In this document: positions 52,740 through 61,614 of the stretch, piece by piece
How positions within the stretch are numbered: position 1 is the stretch's first letter
How the letters are laid out: every line of letters begins with the position of its first letter
NCBI GenBank assembly: GCA_039939375.1
Contig: JBDVJO010000010.1
Span: 310,001-374,000 of the forward strand
From: Paracrocinitomix sp039939375
GTDB lineage: Bacteria > Bacteroidota > Bacteroidia > Flavobacteriales_D > Crocinitomicaceae
DNA: 64,000 nt
Reading direction: 5' to 3'
Notes under the pieces: model-generated
The model's database searches: none
Told to the model about the DNA's origin: nothing
What the model saw: only the letters and a program-made list of their open reading frames with translations
Program-made: the position numbers and the translations under genes

Positions 52740-53528
52740 CTACAAATCAGATGCCAAAGCAATCATCTCTGCGATATCAAGTACTTCAATTTCAGCTTCT
52801 TTGTTGAAATTTTTCACACCATCTGTCATCATTGTATTACAAAACGGACAACCTGTAGCGATTATATTAGGTTTTGTTGCCAAGGCATCTTCTGTACGCT
52901 CAACATTAATTTCTTTATCTCCTTTTTCTGCTTCCTTAAACATTTGCGCTCCTCCTGCTCCACAGCAAAGTCCTTTTGCTTTGCATCTTTTCATCTCTAC
53001 TAACTCAGCATCCAATTTTTCTAATACATTTCTTGGTGCCTCATACACATCATTCGCTCTACCTAAATAACAAGGATCATGGAAGGTAATTTTCTTTCCT
53101 TTAAATTCTCCTCCTTCTACTGCTAACTTCCCTTCTTTAAATAATCCTTCTAATAATTGGGTGTGGTGAATCACTTCATAATTTCCTCCTAAACCTGGAT
53201 ATTCATTCTTTAGGGTATTGAAGCAGTGAGGACAAGCCGTCACAATCTTTTTTACTTCATATCCATCCAATACCTGAATATTCATCATAGCTTGCATCTG
53301 GAACAAAAACTCATTCCCTGCTCTTTTAGCTGGATCTCCAGTACAAGATTCCTCCGCTCCTAACACTGCAAATTTTACTTCGCATTTATTTAAAATCTTA
53401 ACAATAGCTTTGGTAATCTTCTTCGCTCTGTCATCAAAACTTCCAGAACATCCTACCCAGAATAATACATCTGGTTTTTCACCGCTAGCCATCATTTCGG
53501 CCATAGTAGGTACTACTAAATTGCTCAT
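52740..53528 (-). CDS. Fe-S protein with two CCG domains (heterodisulfide-reductase-B/GlpC-like)
   Basis: 262 residues with two cysteine-rich CCG domains: the first with WVGCSGSFDDRA and TACPHCFNTLKNEYP, the second with HDPCYLGR, GLCCGAGGAQMF and TGCPFCNTMM. Such domains bind unusual Fe-S clusters in HdrB, GlpC and LutA and pass electrons. Here it should pair with the membrane-bound Fe-S protein at 53942-55276 to move electrons between a soluble donor and the quinone pool. Expected in the cytoplasm or at the inner membrane. The small HAD gene lies between the two, with 4 bases to this start. Confidence 0.88.
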   Translation of the reverse strand: MSNLVVPTMAEMMASGEKPDVLFWVGCSGSFDDRAKKITKAIVKILNKCEVKFAVLGAEESCTGDPAKRAGNEFLFQMQAMMNIQVLDGYEVKKIVTACPHCFNTLKNEYPGLGGNYEVIHHTQLLEGLFKEGKLAVEGGEFKGKKITFHDPCYLGRANDVYEAPRNVLEKLDAELVEMKRCKAKGLCCGAGGAQMFKEAEKGDKEINVERTEDALATKPNIIATGCPFCNTMMTDGVKNFNKEAEIEVLDIAEMIALASDL

Positions 53529-53532
53529 TCAA

Positions 53533-53952
53533 TTATTTTTTAAATACTTCAATACTTTCTTCTGACCTTACAAGGTCAGTAAATTTTCCTTCAAACCTGG
53601 TGGCTCTCACAATGTGATTATCAATCCAATGATAATTTCCACCTCTCGGTTTTCCCATAACCATACCATGGAATTTAAAACCATGCTCATTTAACCACTT
53701 CTCTGTTACCCCTCTATGTTCTTCTATTCTAGAAGTAAAAAAGGTAATCACATGTCCTTCGTCATACCATTTATTGATCGTTTCTAGGGCATCTGGATAA
53801 AGCTGTGCAGTTGCCATTCTTTCTGGCTCTTCATTTGGAATATCGTCACAAATTGTTCCGTCAATATCAATCATGTAATTCTTCACACTTGACGGCAATA
53901 CTGGAGAAATTGTTTCTCCGTTTTCCATTGCATCCAATAACTTATGCTTCAT
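53533..53952 (-). CDS. Small HAD-superfamily protein inside the Fe-S operon
   Basis: 139 residues. The N-terminal catalytic motif is complete (NYMIDIDGTICDD: the nucleophile Asp and the acid/base Asp two residues on), followed by motif II-like FFTSRIEEHRG and a late GKPRGGNYHWIDNHI that would hold the Lys and acidic residues. There is no cap domain. Homologues in flavobacteria are often labelled 'phosphoheptose isomerase', which the sequence does not support. Its start overlaps the membrane Fe-S gene by 11 bases and it ends 4 bases before the CCG-domain gene, so it belongs to the operon. Substrate unknown. Confidence 0.8.
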   Translation of the reverse strand: MKHKLLDAMENGETISPVLPSSVKNYMIDIDGTICDDIPNEEPERMATAQLYPDALETINKWYDEGHVITFFTSRIEEHRGVTEKWLNEHGFKFHGMVMGKPRGGNYHWIDNHIVRATRFEGKFTDLVRSEESIEVFKK

Positions 53953-55276
53953 CTTTCCAGTTTAATCGATCAGTTGGAGAGAATTGCCAAGGTGCTTGGT
54001 TATTCTCAATGTTGGTATTCATTGTTATTAATTCTGAAGGAATCTTAGATTCTTCCATGACTAAATATCTTCTTAAATCAACGATTATGGCTAATGGATC
54101 AATGTTTACAGGACATTCCTGAACACAGGCATTACACGAAGTACATGCCCAAATTTCCTCCTCAGTAATAAAGTCTCCCAATAAACTTTTACTGTCATTA
54201 AATTCTTTTCCTTCTTTTCTTATCCCTGCTCCTACTTCTTCAGCTCTATCTCTCACATCCATCATGATTTTACGCGGTGATAACTTTTTACCGGTAACAT
54301 TTGCGGGGCAAGAAGAAGTACAACGACCACATTCAGTACAAGTGTAAGCATTCATAATATTCACCCAAGACAAATCTTGAACATCCTTAGCCCCAAATTT
54401 TTGAGGTTCAGCATTTGGATCTACCTCTGGAACTGCGTAAGGATCAGCATTTGGATCTAACATCATTTTCACCTCTTTGGTTACAGCTTCCATATTGGTA
54501 AACTGTCCTTTTGGTTTAAGATTAGAAAAATAGACGTTGGGAAATGCCCAGAAAATATGCAAGTGTTTAGAAAATGGTAGATAAATCATGAAGCCCATTA
54601 CCACACAGAAATGTCCCCACCATCCTATTCTCTCTAACATCAACAATGTTCCAGTCTCCATTGAACCAAAGATGTTTGGTCCTGTGAATGAGCTAATAGC
54701 AAAGCCAAAGCTTCCTTGTCCTTCAAAATGACTTTCACCTCTTAAATATAGAGCTTCATCTGCTCCATTCATTGTGAACACGCAAATCACCAAAATAAAT
54801 TCTAAGTATAAAATGATATTACCATCTAACTTTGGCCAACCAGTCATTTCACTTTTAACCAATCTAGGAACCTTAATTAAATTTCTTCTTGATAAGAAAG
54901 CGAAAGTTGCCACTAAGGCCAGCAATGATAAAACTTCAATTAAACTAATAATGAAGGTATACAATCCACCTAAAGCCTCTGCAAACACTCTATGTGAACC
55001 AGTTGCTCCATCAATGATGATTTCAATTAATTCAATTTGTGTAAAAATAAAGGCAACATAAATAAAGATATGTAAGATTCCAGCTATTGGTCTTGTCACC
55101 ATTTTTGACTGCCCAAGCGCAACCCGAATAGTTGTTTTAATCCGTTCGGCTTTGTTATCAGTTCTTTCAACTGACTTTCCTAATTTGATGTTTTGAATGA
55201 TTAACCTGACCTTGTATGCGAAAAACGCTGTGCTGCCAAGAAAAATTAGAATAAAAACTATGCTAGCAATACTCAT
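53942..55276 (-). CDS. Membrane-bound Fe-S oxidoreductase (NarI-like helices fused to 4Fe-4S ferredoxin domain)
   Basis: 444 residues. The first 250 contain five or six hydrophobic helices in a layout like the cytochrome b-type NarI/HdrE subunit, with His residues that could bind heme (ILHIFIYVAF, GHFCVVMGFM, SKHLHIFW). Residues 310-400 form a dicluster ferredoxin domain with CTECGRCTSSCP and CTSCNACVQECP. The protein would link the quinone pool to the CCG-domain partner encoded at 52740-53528. This pair recurs in Bacteroidota, but the physiological donor is not established to my knowledge. Confidence 0.88.
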   Translation of the reverse strand: MSIASIVFILIFLGSTAFFAYKVRLIIQNIKLGKSVERTDNKAERIKTTIRVALGQSKMVTRPIAGILHIFIYVAFIFTQIELIEIIIDGATGSHRVFAEALGGLYTFIISLIEVLSLLALVATFAFLSRRNLIKVPRLVKSEMTGWPKLDGNIILYLEFILVICVFTMNGADEALYLRGESHFEGQGSFGFAISSFTGPNIFGSMETGTLLMLERIGWWGHFCVVMGFMIYLPFSKHLHIFWAFPNVYFSNLKPKGQFTNMEAVTKEVKMMLDPNADPYAVPEVDPNAEPQKFGAKDVQDLSWVNIMNAYTCTECGRCTSSCPANVTGKKLSPRKIMMDVRDRAEEVGAGIRKEGKEFNDSKSLLGDFITEEEIWACTSCNACVQECPVNIDPLAIIVDLRRYLVMEESKIPSELITMNTNIENNQAPWQFSPTDRLNWKDEA

Positions 55277-55305
55277 TGAACTATACGAATTGAATAAAAA
55301 TTTGG

Positions 55306-56361
55306 TTAATGCTTATACTGAACGGAATCAATGATTTCATCCAGAATTTTTTCTCTTTCATTGGTCGTTTGAAAGCCTTTTACTTTTCTACCAAAGATTG
55401 AGAAGTGTACAAACTTGTTCGGATTTGCTCCAAAGTCATCTAAGAGATTTTGCAAGGATTGATTTGTTTCAATCAACTCATTATGCAAACTATCTGTATG
55501 CAAGAGTTTACCCATTGTTCCTTTACCACTATTCACATCTGCCAAGACGCCATTGAGCTCGGTTAAGGTGGTTTTAGTTTCATCTATAACGGATTTAATG
55601 TCAGAATCAGCAAGCGTATCTGAAATCGCCGAAATATTATCAATTACATTAGATATTTTATCTGATTTACCAGAGAGATTCTCTGTAATATCATGAACAT
55701 CCTTTAAAATTCGATCAACTTGTTCAGTTTCATTCGAAATTAGTACTGATAGATTTTGTGCCAACTCACCGAAAGTGGAAATTGCATCTCTTACTTCGTA
55801 TAATGACTCATCAATTGTATATGCAGCTGAAGTATCCCAAAACGCATTCACCGATACAATAATATCTTCAACAGAACCAATTAACTCTTCTGTCTTTTTC
55901 TTTAGTGGTAAAATTTCTTGATTGATTTGCGTCTGAAGATCTACCTCTAAGAATGCACCTTGAAAAGTATCTTGATCCACATAGTAGGCTAATTCTTGCG
56001 CTGGCAAAGAATCTGTAAAGATTTTTAAATCTAAAGCCTTCGTTCCTAAGATATCTGAACTAATTAACCAAACTTCTGAAGTTTTTGGAATCATTAATTC
56101 GTTGTTATCGATACCGAACTTAACTTTTACCTTGTTCGCGTCATCTTCTTTTAATTCAACTGAGAGTACTTGACCTACTTTTACGCCATTCAGCAATACA
56201 TCATTTGAAGGTTGCAATCCTGATGAATTATCAAAGAATGCATAAAACTCCCTATTTTTTTGAAAAATTCCACCGCCTTTTAAGAAGTTTACACCAACGA
56301 AAAGCAGCAATAAACCTAAGACAACTAATAATCCAACTTTAAACTCTTTTGAAACTCTCAT
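55306..56361 (-). CDS. MCE (MlaD-like) lipid-transport protein
   Basis: 351 residues from the ATG at 56361 (MRVSKEFKVG); the frame extends to a TTG at 56409 but those residues precede the start of the family. An N-terminal helix (VGLLVVLGLLLLFVGVNFL) anchors it in the inner membrane. Residues 35-115 are the MCE domain (FDNSSGLQPSNDVLLNGVKVGQV). The rest is a long coiled region with a Gly-Lys-Gly-Thr-Met-Gly turn (NSGKGTMGKLLHTDSLHNEL) seen in bacterial MlaD homologues. It probably moves phospholipids between membranes. It follows the amidase gene by 63 bases, and no MlaE/MlaF partners are in the window. Confidence 0.9.
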   Translation of the reverse strand: MRVSKEFKVGLLVVLGLLLLFVGVNFLKGGGIFQKNREFYAFFDNSSGLQPSNDVLLNGVKVGQVLSVELKEDDANKVKVKFGIDNNELMIPKTSEVWLISSDILGTKALDLKIFTDSLPAQELAYYVDQDTFQGAFLEVDLQTQINQEILPLKKKTEELIGSVEDIIVSVNAFWDTSAAYTIDESLYEVRDAISTFGELAQNLSVLISNETEQVDRILKDVHDITENLSGKSDKISNVIDNISAISDTLADSDIKSVIDETKTTLTELNGVLADVNSGKGTMGKLLHTDSLHNELIETNQSLQNLLDDFGANPNKFVHFSIFGRKVKGFQTTNEREKILDEIIDSVQYKH

Positions 56362-56424
56362 GAACGGGCTCCTGTTTTTGTTTGTTTTGTAGTTGCTAAA
56401 ATAGTGCAAAAAAAACGAAGCAGC

Positions 56425-57543
56425 TTATTTTTCGGTGATTTTTATGGCTTCAGATAAGGTCATTCTCTCTGAATCTTTGAAGGCAACTACAAAAGCATGA
56501 TCGAATCCTTTTTTTCGCATTTCTTGTTTCAGTTTGTTTGCAGGGTCTAATCCCTTGAAAACTCCAGTAGTATACTTATAAAGTCCACCCGCTTCATACA
56601 TCCAAATTGGCATGTTTTGAAAACGTTCTTCATTTAGGTCTAATTTAGAAGAAGAAGTTTCAATTTGAACACGATAAATGATGTCCTCTTTTTTAATACT
56701 CGCTTCGTCTATCCCAAACAAAGCAGTATCAATTCCGTTTACCGTTGAATTCACAGACAAATCAGCTCCTTCATATTCAGCTTTATACTGTTCAAAAGCC
56801 GAAAACAAAGAGGTTGCCATTTTCTTTTGACTTTCAGGGTCAGCTAAAAAATTCTCTTCATCTGGATTCGTTAAAAAGCCGGTTTCTATTAACACACTAG
56901 GCATGGTTGTTTTGTACAACACTAAGAATCCAGCTTGACGCACTCCTCTATTCGATCTCCCTAGCTTCACAAATTCTTCTTGGATTTTTGTTGCAAAATT
57001 TATGCTATGATCTAAAAACACGCTCAATTGCAATTGTCTCGCAATAATGGCATCAGCCGAGAGCTTTTCATAATTAGCTCCCCCATCTTTTTCAAATTCA
57101 ATTGCAGAATTTTCACGCTCCGCAATTTTTCGTTGCGCCTCAGTTCTGTGCAAACCTAAAACATAAGTTTCAGCTCCGTAAGCCTTTGATGGACCAGCGT
57201 TAGCATGCACGCATATAAATAAATCAGCATTTGCTTTGTTAGCGATTTGAGCACGCTCATCTAATTCTACAAAAACGTCTGTTTTACGGGTATAGATTAC
57301 ATTTATATCTGGATATTTCTCAGCAATAAACTCACCGAGCTTTAAGGCTATGGCAAGTGTTACTGTTTTTTCGTTAGACTTCGCTCCATGACAACCTGGA
57401 TCTTTTCCTCCATGCCCAGGATCTATTACAACTGTTTTAATTCCCTTAACTAAATCAGTGCCTTGAGCGAATAAGCCGACTGAAAAAATTAAGCAGCATT
57501 GCAATAATATTGTTCTCCTTATGTTTATTCCTGTTAACATCAT
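56425..57543 (-). CDS. N-acetylmuramoyl-L-alanine amidase (Amidase_3)
   Basis: 372 residues with a signal peptide ending near residue 27 (SVGLFAQ). The zinc amidase domain has VVIDPGHGGKDPG (His ligand), LFICVHANAG (His), the Glu in SAIEFEKDGG-like insert region and the late SVLIETGFLTNPDEE catalytic Glu. It cuts the bond between muramic acid and the peptide stem in cell separation or remodelling. The C-terminal 90 residues (IYRVQIETSSSKLDLN) resemble an SPOR-like module for glycan binding. The start is one of two adjacent ATGs. Divergent from the LptD gene, whose start is 62 bases away. Confidence 0.9.
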   Translation of the reverse strand: MMLTGINIRRTILLQCCLIFSVGLFAQGTDLVKGIKTVVIDPGHGGKDPGCHGAKSNEKTVTLAIALKLGEFIAEKYPDINVIYTRKTDVFVELDERAQIANKANADLFICVHANAGPSKAYGAETYVLGLHRTEAQRKIAERENSAIEFEKDGGANYEKLSADAIIARQLQLSVFLDHSINFATKIQEEFVKLGRSNRGVRQAGFLVLYKTTMPSVLIETGFLTNPDEENFLADPESQKKMATSLFSAFEQYKAEYEGADLSVNSTVNGIDTALFGIDEASIKKEDIIYRVQIETSSSKLDLNEERFQNMPIWMYEAGGLYKYTTGVFKGLDPANKLKQEMRKKGFDHAFVVAFKDSERMTLSEAIKITEK

Positions 57544-57556
57544 CTGATAAATGTTA

Positions 57557-57564
57557 TAGATTTG
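57557..57564 (+). promoter_or_regulatory. Candidate -7 element of the lptD-like gene
   Basis: TAGATTTG fits TAnnTTTG, 40 bases before the TTG start at 57605. A second match on the minus strand, TAACTTTG at 57587-57594, could drive the amidase gene, so the 61-base gap may hold two divergent promoters. No TTG at normal spacing is seen for either. Confidence 0.35.
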
Positions 57565-57604
57565 TCTTTTTTTATAAAGAACACTACAAAGTTAAGACCA
57601 AAAA

Positions 57605-60196
57605 TTGCGTAAACGGGTAAATATATCGGTAGTTATCAATTCAATTTTGTTGATAAGCACTCTGTTTTGCAGTCTTAATTCCTTGGCGCAAAATGGTTTG
57701 AGTGACCCGGTTAATTATTCAGCAAGAGATTCAATTGTGGCAAATGCCAAGAATCAAATCGTAAAACTTTACGGAGAAGCTCTAGTAACTTATGATAATA
57801 TTGAGTTGAAAGCGGATTACATTGAGATCGATATTCAACGAAATGAAGTCTTAGCAACCTATACATTAGACAGCTTAGGAAACCCAGTTGGGAAACCTGT
57901 ATTTAACGCTGAAGGTGAAGAATCTACATGTGATTACATGAAGTACAACTTCAAAACTAAAAAGGGATATATTAAGGAAGTAAGAGCACAGCAAGACGAA
58001 GGGTATATCCACATGGCAGAATCTAAAATTCATCCCAACGAACAGATTCACTTGAAGAATGGTAAGTTTACCACTTGCGATCTAGACACTCCACACTATC
58101 ACTTCAAAATGACGAAAGCGATCATTGTTCCAGAAGAGCGAATCGTTACGGGACCTGTTTTTATGAAAATTGGAAAGATACCTACCCCATTAGCGGCACC
58201 TTTTGCATTTTTTCCACAACAAAAAACAAGAAAACACGGTTTAATTTTCCCTACAGTAGGTCAGGCTTCAGGACTTTCGGGTTTTGGTGTAAAAGACTTG
58301 GGATATTACTTTCCTTTAGGTGACAATTGGGAGACACAATTCACTGGATCTATTTATACCACAGGACAATGGGCACTTGCTAATTCAACTAATTATTACG
58401 TTAAATATAAACATAGAGGAAACTTCGGATTACGATATGAAAGGTTGAAAGGCTACTTTTATGATACGACAGTAGTGAATAAGTACAGTATAAACTGGCG
58501 ACATTCACAAGATGCCAAAGCTCACCCCTCTCTTCGTTTTTCAAGTGATGTAACATTCAAAAGTGACAACAACGGTAAAACCAGTCTAGATCCGTTGAAT
58601 GATGAATATTTTACGAACCAATTCAACTCAACTTTGAAACTCGACAAAAGATGGAAGGCGGGACCATTAACAGGATCTTCTAATATCACAACATCTTTAA
58701 AACAAAACTCTATATCAGAAATGTACAATATAGATTTGCCTAGTTTTAGTTTCAACGTTTCTCAGTTCAGCTTGGGTGATTTTAGAAAGAACAAAATTGG
58801 AAAGAAATGGTATGAAAACGTGAATGTGACCTACAAACTAAGGTCTAAGAACTACATTTCAGCACCTGACAGTATCTTTAATGCCCAAGACATAGGATTA
58901 GCCGGCAATTACGCGACCAACGGTTTTGAACAAACCACGACCGTAAAATCACAATTGAAATTATTTGGCTCTCGTATAACTTTTACACCAAACGTAAATT
59001 ATCGTGAAATCTGGAACTTTCAAAGTGAAGAGCACTTCTGGAATCCAGCGGACAGCACTATAGACACAACACAGGTCAAAGGATTTAGAACAGGAAGAAG
59101 CCTTTCGTTTAACGCAGGTGTTAGTGGAGTTTTCTATGGATACTACAAGTTCAAAGGAGACAGAAAACTAAGATTTAGACATCAAGCAACGCCTTCAGTC
59201 AATTTTTCATTTACGCCTGATTTCTCTAATTACCAGCAAGTGCAATCGAGCGAAGATAGTCAGTATGTTTACATTTCTCCTTTTAGAGCAAGTCAATATA
59301 AAGAAGGTTCTTATGGTTCATCAGGAAAAATGACCTTCAACTTAACCAATAATTTAAAGATGAAAGTATTGGATAAGAATGATACGATTAATGGCTCTTC
59401 AAAAAGTTTCAACATTATAGATGCCGCGAACATCTCAGGTGGGTATGACTTTTTAAGAGATTCTTTTCAACTAGACCCTTTCGCTTTATCACTCAGAACA
59501 AGTAAGATTTTTGGCGTTATTAATTTTCAAGCCAGTGGATCTTTGAATCCATACGCCTATGACAACTTAAATAATGGCTATACCGAATATGACACTTTGG
59601 GCAACTTGACAAAACAATATGCCTGGGAAAATGGCCAAGGAATTGGACGTATCTCAAGAGCTGACTTCATTGTAAGTGCAAATTTCACGAGTAAAACAGG
59701 ACGTAAAAAACAAAAAGAAATTGCCAATCAGCCCTCTGACAATGGGAACACGGTAGATTTGCTCAACAATCCGAAAACGGTGAATTTTGACATTCCATGG
59801 CAACTGAATATCGGTTATAATTTGAATTTTACGAATGTTATCAAAACAGATCCATCAGATGACAATTACAGAATTGTTCAAGCAATTAAGTTCAATGGTG
59901 ATTTCAGCATTAATCAAAACTGGAAGTTTGTATATGCCCTAGACATGAACCTGCAACAGTTAATGACGAAAAACCAAGAGAATCCGGATCGTCCTTATAA
60001 AGACTTAATTACAAGATGGTCATTAGATATCTGGAGAAATCTGCATTGCTGGGAAGCATCCTTGCAATTAGGACAACTGGGCACATGGCAACAACCATGG
60101 TCATTGACCAATTTCACTTTCTTAGCTCGAGTTAACATCAAAGCTTCTATGCTGAAAGACTTGAAGTTAGAGTATGACCAACCACCATTCTTTTAG
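57605..60196 (+). CDS. lptD: LPS-assembly protein LptD-like outer-membrane barrel (TTG start)
   Basis: 863 residues. The start codon is TTG at 57605, the only candidate in frame, and it gives a signal peptide (SVVINSILLISTLFCSLNSLAQ). Residues 35-190 are an OstA/LptA-like beta-jellyroll (VKLYGEALVTYDNIELKADY, CDYMKYNFKTKKGYI) that receives LPS. Residues 200-863 form the barrel, entered by PTPLAAPFAFFPQQKTRKHG. The last strand does not end in the usual Phe but in PPFF. With LptE it places LPS in the outer leaflet. Shares stop bases with the convergent pqiA-like gene. Confidence 0.88.
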   Translation: MRKRVNISVVINSILLISTLFCSLNSLAQNGLSDPVNYSARDSIVANAKNQIVKLYGEALVTYDNIELKADYIEIDIQRNEVLATYTLDSLGNPVGKPVFNAEGEESTCDYMKYNFKTKKGYIKEVRAQQDEGYIHMAESKIHPNEQIHLKNGKFTTCDLDTPHYHFKMTKAIIVPEERIVTGPVFMKIGKIPTPLAAPFAFFPQQKTRKHGLIFPTVGQASGLSGFGVKDLGYYFPLGDNWETQFTGSIYTTGQWALANSTNYYVKYKHRGNFGLRYERLKGYFYDTTVVNKYSINWRHSQDAKAHPSLRFSSDVTFKSDNNGKTSLDPLNDEYFTNQFNSTLKLDKRWKAGPLTGSSNITTSLKQNSISEMYNIDLPSFSFNVSQFSLGDFRKNKIGKKWYENVNVTYKLRSKNYISAPDSIFNAQDIGLAGNYATNGFEQTTTVKSQLKLFGSRITFTPNVNYREIWNFQSEEHFWNPADSTIDTTQVKGFRTGRSLSFNAGVSGVFYGYYKFKGDRKLRFRHQATPSVNFSFTPDFSNYQQVQSSEDSQYVYISPFRASQYKEGSYGSSGKMTFNLTNNLKMKVLDKNDTINGSSKSFNIIDAANISGGYDFLRDSFQLDPFALSLRTSKIFGVINFQASGSLNPYAYDNLNNGYTEYDTLGNLTKQYAWENGQGIGRISRADFIVSANFTSKTGRKKQKEIANQPSDNGNTVDLLNNPKTVNFDIPWQLNIGYNLNFTNVIKTDPSDDNYRIVQAIKFNGDFSINQNWKFVYALDMNLQQLMTKNQENPDRPYKDLITRWSLDIWRNLHCWEASLQLGQLGTWQQPWSLTNFTFLARVNIKASMLKDLKLEYDQPPFF

Positions 60197-61068
60197 GCAT
60201 TTCTTTTAACGACCCTTTTCAAATAGTAGCCTGAAAAGATGGAGAATACCACAAATGCCACGAAAAAATAGAGTCCAATTAAAGTGGTTGCGCCAGTTTC
60301 TACCCCGACACTCATATTAGCAAATGAAAAGTAAGCCAAGAAAACGGAAGACACAAATACATCTGCCATACTCCACTTCCCTATCCTTTCAATAGTTAGC
60401 TCTGCATTTTTGCTGTATTTTGATTGAGGCGCCAAAAAAACAATTAGTGAGGTCAACAATTTTATCACTGGAAATATAATACTGAAAATAAGAATTAAAA
60501 TGGCTACGAAGAAGTTGCCTCCCATATACAAAAACCCAATTAAATCAATTACTGACTTGTTTTGATAAAGTGCATAAACGCGACCGTTAACTCCTAATTC
60601 AGGTTCTGCAAATGACAAATCCATGGCCACAGAAAAATCATCTATGTACGCTTCAATTTCCATAAATGGAGACTGCAATCCAAGATACAGGAAACTACAA
60701 GAAGCCGCGATAAAAGACATCCCCATAATGCGGTAATATTCTTCCGAATTCTTGTATACAAGCCCCATTAACGCAAGAAAAAATAAGATAGAAGCCATTA
60801 AAACCCATCCGTCTACAGCTGCAGAACCATAATAAATATCTGCTTTTCTTTCTAGTTCAGCCTTTTCCTCCATTTTACTCTCGCTAGGATTTAGATATGG
60901 AATCCATTCCCAAGCGTTTCCCATTCTATTCTCAATTCCTAAAGACTCGGCTATTTGCTCTTTCTTAGCTTTATAGTTCCCCAGTTTTTGACTAATTCTG
61001 AAGGTGTAAAAAAGCGTCATCAAAAAAATGACGCCAACTCCTATGAAAAAAACGAGATATTTCTTCAT
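60193..61068 (-). CDS. Paraquat-inducible protein A (PqiA)-like membrane protein
   Basis: 291 residues with a membrane anchor at residues 4-25 and four further helices. The region from about residue 180 matches the PqiA family: FFVAILILIFSIIFPVIKLL followed by LERIGKWSMADVFVSSVFLA (here IERIGKWSMADVF). Most PqiA proteins have two such modules and Cys motifs; this one has a single module and an unusual charged periplasmic region (residues 40-95). PqiA works with an MCE protein in lipid trafficking; the MCE gene lies 4 kb away at 55306-56361. Last gene of the 63956-60193 unit, abutting the lipoprotein gene. Confidence 0.75.
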   Translation of the reverse strand: MKKYLVFFIGVGVIFLMTLFYTFRISQKLGNYKAKKEQIAESLGIENRMGNAWEWIPYLNPSESKMEEKAELERKADIYYGSAAVDGWVLMASILFFLALMGLVYKNSEEYYRIMGMSFIAASCSFLYLGLQSPFMEIEAYIDDFSVAMDLSFAEPELGVNGRVYALYQNKSVIDLIGFLYMGGNFFVAILILIFSIIFPVIKLLTSLIVFLAPQSKYSKNAELTIERIGKWSMADVFVSSVFLAYFSFANMSVGVETGATTLIGLYFFVAFVVFSIFSGYYLKRVVKRNA

Positions 61069-61614
61069 TTAAAGCGTTTCAAGTTTAATGCTGTTTTCAT
61101 TCGCAAATTGTTCCTGAGCTTCAAAAACTTGCTGAAATAATCGCTCCTCTTCTTTTGCAAAGCTTAAATCATATTCTTTTAAAAATTGATCATTTTCATC
61201 TGAAAAGGTCGACTTTTTAAGGATTTCTTTTACCTCTCCAAAATTATCCGACAATTCATCCCGATAAAACTCCATTAATGCAGACATGGCAGCAACAAAC
61301 TCCATCCCCCCTTCTTGGTTTGAAAGAGCAGCCAGTTTATCAAGATTCAGACTGGCTTCAAAAATGGCATTTTCAAGATTTATATCCACATCACTGCTAT
61401 CTGATTGAAACAATAAGTCAATTTGATTTAACATACCATTTTGCATGGTCGTTAACTCGTTATTGAATTCTACCGCAGATAGTTTTTCTTGATTCTCGTC
61501 ATATTCAAAAATGGTATCTGTTGAAGACAGGTCCATGTTGTTTTCAGAATCTACAGAAGATCCACAAGCACTTAACAGTACTATAAAAAATAAGGGAACT
61601 ATATGCTTTATCAT
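61069..61614 (-). CDS. Hypothetical helical lipoprotein
   Basis: 181 residues with a type II signal peptide (IVPLFFIVLLSACGSS; lipid on Cys17). The mature chain is acidic and almost all helical (NELTTMQNGMLNQIDLLFQS, LDKLAALSNQEGGMEFVAAM), like a small helical bundle. No family recognised. Its start overlaps the choice-of-anchor-B gene by 4 bases (ATGA) and its stop abuts the PqiA-like gene, so all three are translated together. Confidence 0.75.
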   Translation of the reverse strand: MIKHIVPLFFIVLLSACGSSVDSENNMDLSSTDTIFEYDENQEKLSAVEFNNELTTMQNGMLNQIDLLFQSDSSDVDINLENAIFEASLNLDKLAALSNQEGGMEFVAAMSALMEFYRDELSDNFGEVKEILKKSTFSDENDQFLKEYDLSFAKEEERLFQQVFEAQEQFANENSIKLETL

